From an uncultured Bacteroides sp. (GTDB lineage: Bacteria; Bacteroidota; Bacteroidia; Bacteroidales; Bacteroidaceae): 46,668 nt of DNA. The stretch is taken from positions 1 to 46,668 of the forward strand of contig CALUOT010000016.1 in assembly GCA_944322355.1 (NCBI GenBank). Direction: 5' to 3'. Under the pieces are notes generated by a model. The model made no database searches. It saw only the letters and a program-made list of their open reading frames with translations, and was not told the DNA's origin. A program made the translations under genes and the position numbers. This document shows positions 17,964 through 24,256 of this stretch, piece by piece; position 1 is the stretch's first letter, and every line of letters begins with the position of its first letter.

Positions 17964-18097
17964 AGGGCGGTCGTCGCGCCCGCATCGCGGCGGTCATCGC
18001 GCCCCGTATCGGCGCGGTCATCGCGCGCGCATCGGCGCGATCATCGCGCGCGCATCGGCGCGGCCATCACGCGCGCATCGGCGCGGTCGTCGCTCCC
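17964..18097. repeat. Six-copy GC-rich tandem array, 23-24-bp period
   Basis: Units of the form GGCGCGGTCATCGCGCGCGCATC start at 18011, 18034, 18057 and 18080 (23 bp apart). Two more diverged units precede them (GGTC cores at 17969 and 17992). Alternating purine/pyrimidine CGCGCG runs could form unusual DNA structure. The reading frame through it looks repetitive and is not a gene. Confidence 0.8.
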
Positions 18098-18123
18098 AAA
18101 TTAGGACGCGGATTGCGTCGCGA

Positions 18124-18192
18124 ACGGTGGACGAACCTTCCACCGTACGGTGGACAATGCTCCCACCGAGCGGTGGACGGACCTCCCACCGG
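18124..18192. repeat. Three tandem hairpin units, 23-bp period
   Basis: Units at 18124-18146, 18147-18169 and 18170-18192, each ACGGTGGA ... TCCACCGT-like. The flanks of each unit are palindromic while the centre varies. Sequence is unrelated to the array just upstream but the period is the same. Confidence 0.75.
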
Positions 18193-18295
18193 ACTGTTCG
18201 CGCTTTGCGACCGGATTGATGTAACGCACCGTTACCCAAGCGGAGCGAACAGACGAGACGAAACGAGTAATATATATAATAGGATATAGAACGAT

Positions 18296-19579
18296 ATGAT
18301 AAGACAGTACATTCAACAAGCTTTGTTCCACCTGCGCGAGAATCCCGTCATCACGTGGGTGTCGGTGGTGGGCACGGCGCTCGCCATCTGCATGATTATG
18401 GTGGTGGTCATCACCATCCGCGTACGGGTGGCGGACTGCGAACCGGAAGTCAACCGAAGCCGTTCGCTCTATGTGTCCAACATGTCCTACCGCCAGAAGG
18501 GCGACACATCCGGTAATTCGGCCAACGCCTCCATGTCCGTGCAGACGGGACGCGAGTGCTTCAAGCCGCTCACCACGGCGGAGCGCGTCACGCTGGTCAG
18601 CCAGATAGACCGCGTGAGGGTGTCGCTTCCGGCGGGAGCCAAGACGGCGGCGGACCTGATAGAGACGGACGAGGACTTCTGGCACGTGTTCCGCTTCCGG
18701 TTCCTCGACGGTGCCCCCTTCACGGAGGCCGACTTCCAGAGCGGATTGCCTCGCGCCGTGCTCTGCGCCTCGGTAGCCCGGAAGCTGTTCGGCCGCACCG
18801 ACATTGCGGGCGAGCACATCCGCCTGAACCAGGTGGACTACCGGGTGAGCGGGGTGGTGGCGGACGTGTCGACCCTGGCCGACGACTGCTACGGACAAGT
18901 CTGGATACCCTACACGTCCGGTCAGAGCGAGTCCATGAGCTGGGGCCACAACCTGATGGGTAACATGAAGGCGGTGATTCTGGCACGCGACCGCGCCGAC
19001 TTCCCCGCCATCCGCCGGGAGTGCGAGCAGCTGCGGCAGAAGTACAACGACGGCCTGGGCGAGCTGGAGGTGTTCTACCGCGGTCAGCCGGATGCGCGTT
19101 TCGCCCACCTCTACCGCGCGTGGTACGAGGAGCCTGATGTACAGGGGGTAGTGCTTCGTTATGCCGCTGTCTTCCTCATCCTGCTCGTGGTGCCCGCCAT
19201 CAACTTGAGCAGTATGACGCACTCGCGGATGCGGAAGCGCATGGCCGAGATAGGCGTCCGCAAGGCGTTTGGTGCCACGTCCGCCGAGCTCGTGAACCAG
19301 GTGTTCGTCGAGAACCTCTTGCTCACCCTGGCCGCCGGACTGCTGGGCCTGCTGCTGAGCTTCGGTGCCACCTACCTGCTGGAGGGCTTCCTCTTCGGCG
19401 GGAGCGGAACTGCTTTCTACAAGGGCGAGATCAGCCTGTCCGCCGGGACGCTGCTCAGCCCCTGGGTGTTCCTCGCCGCCCTGGCCTTCTGCCTCGTGCT
19501 GAACCTGCTGAGCGCGATGCTGCCCGCTTGGCGTGCCAGCCGGATGAACATAACCGATGCTATAAATCAACGGGACTAA
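18296..19579 (+). CDS. ABC transporter permease A5 (MacB/FtsX-like, type A)
   Basis: 427 residues from ATG 18296 (MIRQYIQQALFHLRENPVIT). TM1 has VVGTALAICMIMVVV; the core has NLSSMTHSRMRKRMAEIGVR and KAFGATSAELV; it ends LLPAWRASRMNITDAINQRD. Close to A4. Unlike the other genes in this half it follows a 621-bp gap full of repeats, so it may need its own promoter; I see only an AT-rich stretch (18270-18290) and no clear box. The stop is followed by MITE-like element 2. Confidence 0.9.
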   Translation: MIRQYIQQALFHLRENPVITWVSVVGTALAICMIMVVVITIRVRVADCEPEVNRSRSLYVSNMSYRQKGDTSGNSANASMSVQTGRECFKPLTTAERVTLVSQIDRVRVSLPAGAKTAADLIETDEDFWHVFRFRFLDGAPFTEADFQSGLPRAVLCASVARKLFGRTDIAGEHIRLNQVDYRVSGVVADVSTLADDCYGQVWIPYTSGQSESMSWGHNLMGNMKAVILARDRADFPAIRRECEQLRQKYNDGLGELEVFYRGQPDARFAHLYRAWYEEPDVQGVVLRYAAVFLILLVVPAINLSSMTHSRMRKRMAEIGVRKAFGATSAELVNQVFVENLLLTLAAGLLGLLLSFGATYLLEGFLFGGSGTAFYKGEISLSAGTLLSPWVFLAALAFCLVLNLLSAMLPAWRASRMNITDAINQRD

Positions 19580-19580
19580 A

Positions 19581-19717
19581 AGCCCCTCCCCGGCCCTCCC
19601 CCGTGGGGAGGGAGAAGGATAGTGAAACGAACCCATTAAACCGAACGAATATGATTGACTTACAAGACTCACACCGCTCCTCATTCCCTCCCCACGGGGG
19701 AGGGCCAGGGAGGGGCT
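19581..19717. mobile_element. MITE-like element 2, 137 bp with 33-bp inverted ends
   Basis: Left end 19581-19613 and right end 19685-19717 are inverted copies with about one mismatch (AGCCCCTCCC ... GGGGAGGGA / TCCCTCCCC ... GGGAGGGGCT). The core holds CCATTAAACCGAACGAAT and the ATG used by B5. The cleanest of the three copies. Confidence 0.8.
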
Positions 19718-21042
19718 TCGGGTGGGGTTGCCTACTCCGCCAACTACGCAATGAGTGGAGACGCAACGTCTTCCTCGCCCTGGAGCTGCTGGTGGTCAGC
19801 TGCCTCCTGTGGTACCTCGTGGACTGGACCTACGTCACCGTCCGCACCTACACCCTCCCGATGGGCTTCGACACGGAGCACTGCTACCAAGTGCTGCTCG
19901 GCACGCTCGACCCCAAAAGCCCCGACTACCGCCCCGACGCCACCGCTGAGGACAACATGAAGTCGTTGGAAGAGATCGTAGACCGCCTGCGCCACCGCGA
20001 GGGCGTGGAGTACGCCGCCCTCTCGCAGAACTGCATTCCCTACAACAGCGGCAGTAACGTCGACGTACTCATCGTCGACAGCGTACCCGTGCGCGGAAAG
20101 CGAATCTGGGCGCAGCCCGACTTCTTCCGCCTCTTCCGCTTTCAGGGCGTCGCCCTGGCCGAGGAGAACGGCCCCATCCGCTGGACCACGAACATCGACA
20201 GCGTGGCCACAGCCGTAGACCGAAGCCTCCGGCACACGCTCATCTCCCGCAACTTCACCACGAACCCATCCGTACGCGATAAGTTGTCCGTCGGGGATGC
20301 TACTTCCCTGCTGGGGCACTCCTATACCTACGGTCAAACGGGGAACGATGCCCAACTCTTCGTGGGCGGCGTGGCCGAACCCATCCGGTCCGACCACTTC
20401 ACCTCGCCCGACGACTGGGGCGGCTACTACCTGGCGATGGAGCTCACCCACGACGACCTGGTCCTCTTGGAGAACCCGCGCTACCTGGAGCTATCCATCC
20501 GGCTGACGCCCGAAGCCGATACGGGTCAGCAGTTCACGGACGAGCTGATGGCCGACGCCGACCGCCTCTATCAGGTGGGCAACGTGTTCCTGCTCGACGT
20601 CGTCCCCTTCAGCGAGTGGCGGCGCGTGGCCGAACTGGACAGCATGAACGAGGCCAAGACGCAGGCCATCATCATGGGCTTCCTGCTGCTGAACATCTTC
20701 CTGGGCGTGGTGGGCACCTTCTGGTTCCGCACGCAGCACCGCCGCAGCGAGATCGCCCTCCGCATGGCCTTCGGGAGCACCCGTGCCGCCGTGTTCGGTC
20801 GCCTCATCGCCGAGGGGCTGCTTCTGCTCACGCTGATGATGGTGCCCGCTATGTTCATCGCTTTCCACATCGGTTACGCCGAGCTGGTGGACGTGTTCAA
20901 GGTGCCCTTCACGGCGTCGCGCTTCTTCCTGTGCGTCGGGGCTACGTGGCTGCTCATGGCGCTGATGATTGTGGCCGGCATCGGCTATCCCGCCCGTCGG
21001 GCCATGCGCATCCAGCCCGCCGAGGCGTTGCATGATGAGTAA
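19651..21042 (+). CDS. ABC transporter permease B5 (type B), element-derived N-terminus and insert
   Basis: 463 residues from ATG 19651, inside MITE-like element 2, in the same relative place as the B4 start. The N-terminus (MIDLQDSHRSSFPPHGGG and on) is repeat-encoded; native type B sequence resumes at LLRQLRNEWRRNVFLALE. The frame is open upstream but that part only translates the left repeat arm. The periplasmic domain carries about 45 extra residues compared with B4 (region LAEENGPIRWTTNIDSVATA onward). FtsX core FRTQHRRSEIALRMAFGSTR; tail IQPAEALHDE. Confidence 0.88.
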   Translation: MIDLQDSHRSSFPPHGGGPGRGFGWGCLLRQLRNEWRRNVFLALELLVVSCLLWYLVDWTYVTVRTYTLPMGFDTEHCYQVLLGTLDPKSPDYRPDATAEDNMKSLEEIVDRLRHREGVEYAALSQNCIPYNSGSNVDVLIVDSVPVRGKRIWAQPDFFRLFRFQGVALAEENGPIRWTTNIDSVATAVDRSLRHTLISRNFTTNPSVRDKLSVGDATSLLGHSYTYGQTGNDAQLFVGGVAEPIRSDHFTSPDDWGGYYLAMELTHDDLVLLENPRYLELSIRLTPEADTGQQFTDELMADADRLYQVGNVFLLDVVPFSEWRRVAELDSMNEAKTQAIIMGFLLLNIFLGVVGTFWFRTQHRRSEIALRMAFGSTRAAVFGRLIAEGLLLLTLMMVPAMFIAFHIGYAELVDVFKVPFTASRFFLCVGATWLLMALMIVAGIGYPARRAMRIQPAEALHDE

Positions 21043-21051
21043 AAGCCCTAA

Positions 21052-21183
21052 AGCCCCTCCCCAACCCTCCCCGGTAGGGAGGGGGAAGCTATACGAACCC
21101 ATTAAACCGAACGAATATGAATGACTTACAAGACTCACAACGCTCCTCATTCCCTCCCCACGGGGGAGGGCCAGGGAGGGGCT
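21052..21183. mobile_element. MITE-like element 3, 132 bp, with an extra solo right end at 21214-21246
   Basis: Left end about 21052-21085, right end 21151-21183 (same TCCCTCCCC ... AGGGGCT sequence as element 2), and the shared core CCATTAAACCGAACGAATATG. A further right-end copy (21214-21246) follows after 30 bp. The start codon of A6 lies in the core and both right ends are translated in frame. Confidence 0.75.
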
Positions 21184-22535
21184 CTCACTTACTTCACTCA
21201 CTACGAACCCTACTCCCTCCCCACGGGGGAGGGTCGGGGTGGGGCTCCGGGAGGGGCTTCGTCCTACTGGGCACGGCCGTCACCATCGCTTTTGTCATGG
21301 TGGTGGTCATGGTCTACGACTTCCGCACGGCCAACATGGCTCCGGAGACTTCGCGCAGCCGGACGCTGTACCACGACGGCACGCAGTGCATGCACCCCGA
21401 CGGTACGAACCTGATGGGCTATCGCGGACTGGGTCCCGAAGCCTTCCACGCCCTGTATAACAACCTGCCCGGCATCGACCTACTGACCTGGCACGGCGGA
21501 CTCAGCCCGATGGTTTGCTCGCTGCCCGCCAGTTCGGACCGACACCGTGTGCTGGTGCGCCCTGTGGCGGACAACTGGTTCGACTACTTCCGCTACGACT
21601 TCGTGGCCGGACGCCCCTTCACGCCCGAAGAGTATGCCATTGCCCGCGAGTCCTTCGAGGAGTCCGAGGACGAATGGCGTTCGGTGCAGAACCGCGAGGA
21701 CGGGGTGACGCGACGCTTCGTCGTCCTCAGTGAGCACCTGGCCCGCCAACTGTTCGGCAGTGCCGAGGCCGCCGTGGGCCACGAACTGCTCACCGACTTC
21801 CAGCCTGCCCGCGTGGTTGGCGTCGTGGCCGATGTCAGCTCCATCTTCCAGACCGCCTACGCCGACCTGTGGGAACCCTACACGCTGCTGCACGAAGAGA
21901 CCGCCTATATCTGCACCGAGACGGGTGGCCTGGCCGGATTCCGCTACCCGGTGCTCCGCCTCGCGGACGATGCTTCCGCCCGGTCCGTCCGCACCGAACT
22001 GAACCGTCGGCTGGAGCTGCTCAACCGGCAACATACCGCCTACATGCTCACTGACCCGCGCCTCTACACGCACACGGAGTACACCTTCTTCCGCGGCAGC
22101 AGCATCGACGTCCGCTGGGTGTACGCCCTGCTGCTTGCCCTGCTGCTGGTGGTGCCCGCCGTAGGCATATCCGGCCTGGTACACGCCCAGATGCAGAGCC
22201 GCCTCAGCGAGATAGCCATCCGCAAGGCCTACGGCGCGTCGAATGCCGACATCATCGGGCAGCTGTTCCTGGAGAGCCTGCGCACCACGCTCGTGGGCGG
22301 CGTGCTGGGCTACGGGCTGTCGTGCGTGCTGGTGGTGGCGGGCAGTGAATGGCTGTTCGGCACGGGTGGCACGGAACTGTCCGGCATCGCCGTGGGCGGC
22401 GCTCTGCTGCTGCGTCCTGCCCTGTTCATCATGGTGCTGCTGGCGTGCCTCGTGTTCAATGCCCTGTCCACCCTGCTACCCGCGTGGATGGCCGTACACC
22501 GCAGCATATCGTACACTTTAGTTGGAGGAGAATGA
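21117..22535 (+). CDS. ABC transporter permease A6 (type A), native N-terminus replaced by repeat sequence
   Basis: 472 residues. ATG 21117 lies in element 3; the first ~47 residues translate two repeat ends (two PPHGGG peptides, MNDLQDSQRSSFPPHGGG then LRTLLPPHGGGSGWG). Type A homology starts only at FVLLGTAVTIAFVMVVVMV, i.e. inside TM1. The usual amphipathic start (xIxQYxxQAxxxLxxNP) and the beginning of TM1 are missing. The rest looks intact: periplasmic domain, LSEIAIRKAYGASNADI coupling segment, C-terminal TMs and LLPAWMAVHRSI. Functional status is uncertain because the membrane entry is altered. Confidence 0.85.
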   Translation: MNDLQDSQRSSFPPHGGGPGRGSHLLHSLRTLLPPHGGGSGWGSGRGFVLLGTAVTIAFVMVVVMVYDFRTANMAPETSRSRTLYHDGTQCMHPDGTNLMGYRGLGPEAFHALYNNLPGIDLLTWHGGLSPMVCSLPASSDRHRVLVRPVADNWFDYFRYDFVAGRPFTPEEYAIARESFEESEDEWRSVQNREDGVTRRFVVLSEHLARQLFGSAEAAVGHELLTDFQPARVVGVVADVSSIFQTAYADLWEPYTLLHEETAYICTETGGLAGFRYPVLRLADDASARSVRTELNRRLELLNRQHTAYMLTDPRLYTHTEYTFFRGSSIDVRWVYALLLALLLVVPAVGISGLVHAQMQSRLSEIAIRKAYGASNADIIGQLFLESLRTTLVGGVLGYGLSCVLVVAGSEWLFGTGGTELSGIAVGGALLLRPALFIMVLLACLVFNALSTLLPAWMAVHRSISYTLVGGE

Positions 22536-22538
22536 CCT

Positions 22539-23789
22539 ATGTGGAGACAAGTACTGCATCAACTGTGGAACCAGCGCCGGGCCAATGCCTGGCTCTGGGC
22601 GGAACTGGCCGTCGTCACCACCCTGCTGTGGTATGGCGTCGACCTCGTGTACAACTACGAAGGCGCGGCCTGGCAGCCCAAGGGCTACGACACGGACGGC
22701 GTGTTCGACCTGACCGTGGGCGCGAAACCCCTCGAGGTCATAGGAGATGCCGACAACCGGCGCGCGGGCGAGGACTTCGCCTACCTGTACAACCTCCTGC
22801 GCGACTACCCGGGCGTGGAGGAGGTCTGCGCCTACTATGGCAGCATCCCCTATTCGGACGAGACGCAGTTCGAGGGCTACTCGCCCCACTCGGACTCCAC
22901 GCGGGTGGTGGACTGCTACATCCGCTACGTCACGGCGTCCTACTTCCGCGTGTTCCGCCTGAAGCCCCTGGCTGGCCGCCTGGACGAGGAGCGGTGGACG
23001 ACGGGCGAGTATCCCGTACCCGTGCTGATGAGCGCGGACCTGGCGGACTCCCTCTTCCGCGAGCGCAACCGCGCCGACGCCGTGGGCAAGACCTGCTTCA
23101 ACCCCTACTGGCTGAAGGCGCCGAAGCCGGTGACGAACTATCGCGTGATGGGCGTGCTGCCGCGCCATAAGCTGGACGACTACCAGCGCTACGAGCCCTT
23201 CATCTACCTGCCCGCACAGCCTCTCTTCTGGCAGCACATCGCCCTGCGCGTCGCCCCCGAGCACGTGGCCGGCTTTGCCGAACGCTTCCGCCGCGACATG
23301 CAGCCCGTGTTCGATCGCGGCATCTTCTACCTCGACGCCGTCCGTTCGTACGCCGACATGAAGCAGGCCTACGACGTGCAGCAAGGCACCACGAACTACC
23401 TCAACACGGTGTACGCCGTGGCCGCGTTCTTCCTGTTCAACGTCTTCCTATGCGTCTTCGCCACCTTCTGCTACCGCACGCGCAAGCGTCGTTGCGAGAT
23501 AGCCCTGCGCATGGCCATGGGCAGCTCCCGCCGGGGCGTGATGCGCCACTTCCTGCTGGAGGGGTTGCTGCTGCTCGGGCTCGCTGCCGTGCCCGCCCTG
23601 TTCGTCGCCTTCCACCTCCAGCTGTCCGACCTGACGGTACATACGTTGGTGGACGCCGGTTGGGGCCGCTTCGCCGCCTGCTTCCTGGTGGCTCTGCTGC
23701 TGTTGGCCCTCATCATCGTGCTCGGCATCGGCTATCCCGCCTGTCGCGCCATGAAGGTGCAGCCCGCCGAGGCGTTGCATGACGAGTAG
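22539..23789 (+). CDS. ABC transporter permease B6 (MacB/FtsX-like, type B)
   Basis: 416 residues, starting three bases after the A6 stop (MWRQVLHQLWNQRRANAWLW). This is the undisturbed type B start, without a repeat insertion, and shows what B4 and B5 probably looked like before. TM1 LAVVTTLLWYGVDL; FtsX core YRTRKRRCEIALRMAMGSSRRG; tail MKVQPAEALHDE. Last gene of the cluster; a solo repeat end follows the stop. Confidence 0.9.
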   Translation: MWRQVLHQLWNQRRANAWLWAELAVVTTLLWYGVDLVYNYEGAAWQPKGYDTDGVFDLTVGAKPLEVIGDADNRRAGEDFAYLYNLLRDYPGVEEVCAYYGSIPYSDETQFEGYSPHSDSTRVVDCYIRYVTASYFRVFRLKPLAGRLDEERWTTGEYPVPVLMSADLADSLFRERNRADAVGKTCFNPYWLKAPKPVTNYRVMGVLPRHKLDDYQRYEPFIYLPAQPLFWQHIALRVAPEHVAGFAERFRRDMQPVFDRGIFYLDAVRSYADMKQAYDVQQGTTNYLNTVYAVAAFFLFNVFLCVFATFCYRTRKRRCEIALRMAMGSSRRGVMRHFLLEGLLLLGLAAVPALFVAFHLQLSDLTVHTLVDAGWGRFAACFLVALLLLALIIVLGIGYPACRAMKVQPAEALHDE

Positions 23790-23792
23790 GGA

Positions 23793-23825
23793 AGCCCCGC
23801 CCCGGCCCTCCCCCGTGGGGAGGGT
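23793..23825. repeat. Solo left end of the 33-bp MITE-like family
   Basis: AGCCCCGCCCC ... GTGGGGAGGGT matches the left end of element 2 almost base for base but has no partner downstream. It folds on itself and follows B6 directly, so it may also act as a transcript-end hairpin. Confidence 0.65.
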
Positions 23826-23889
23826 GAGGGATGTAGTTCTTGGTGCGGCATCGGCGACAAAAGGCATTCGAAGCATCCGGCTCTTCCCC

Positions 23890-23946
23890 TGTCATTCTGA
23901 CGACCGAAGGGAGGAAGAATCTCCCGCCTGCCCTGGGAGATCCTTC
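23890..23946. repeat. CATTCTGA-type dispersed repeat hairpin
   Basis: GAAGAATCTCCC (23914-23925) faces GGGAGATCCTTC (23935-23946), one mismatch, next to TGTCATTCTGACGACCGAAG. It resembles a widespread repeat that is often mis-called as a short protein. Part of the 467-bp gap between B6 and the histidine kinase. Confidence 0.55.
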
Positions 23947-24055
23947 ACTGTCGTTCCCTTAGACAGGGGGCTCATTGAATGGATTCCCTATCTTTATCCG
24001 GGCGCGCATCGCGCCCGCCTCGGTTCGCACACTGCGCCCTAATCTGTCGGAGGTT

Positions 24056-24124
24056 TTAAGCGCGGACGCGCTTAAGTGTTAAGACCGAGCGCGCTTAAAG
24101 CTTAAGACCGCACTTGCTTAAAAC
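24056..24124. repeat. Three tandem TTAAG...CTTAA hairpin units, 23-bp period
   Basis: Units at 24056-24078, 24079-24101 and 24102-24124, each TTAAG, 11 variable GC-rich bases, then CTTAA or CTTAAA. Third distinct sequence family in this cluster with exactly 23 bp per unit. Confidence 0.75.
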
Positions 24125-24200
24125 TCCCGACTTAACGGAGGCGGTGGAAGGAAGGGCATGGAAAATGTCGTCAGGTACAGGCAGATAGGGCAGGGTGAGG

Positions 24201-24232
24201 CTTGCGCGTTTCGGATAATCGTTGTATCTTTG
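24201..24232 (+). promoter_or_regulatory. Bacteroides-type promoter for the histidine kinase
   Basis: TATCTTTG (24225-24232) fits the -7 TAnnTTTG box; CTTG (24201-24204) lies 20 nt upstream as a -33 element. The ATG at 24257 follows by 24 nt. A housekeeping-type promoter, unlike the sigma-54 ones of the transporter. Confidence 0.65.
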
Positions 24233-24256
24233 CGAAGACATTAGCTCTTTTCGCTT

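Noticed and set aside
17964-18097. CRISPR array
   Set aside because: Units are contiguous at 23-24 bp without unique spacers, and no cas genes are present.
17899-18219. Open frame of 106 codons through the 23-bp arrays
   Set aside because: The translation is an Arg/Ala/His repeat that only mirrors the DNA repeats.
23779-24042. Open frame of 87 codons after B6 (PSPVGR and CHSDDRREEE peptides)
   Set aside because: It translates dispersed repeats that are often mis-called as proteins; no start signal or domain.
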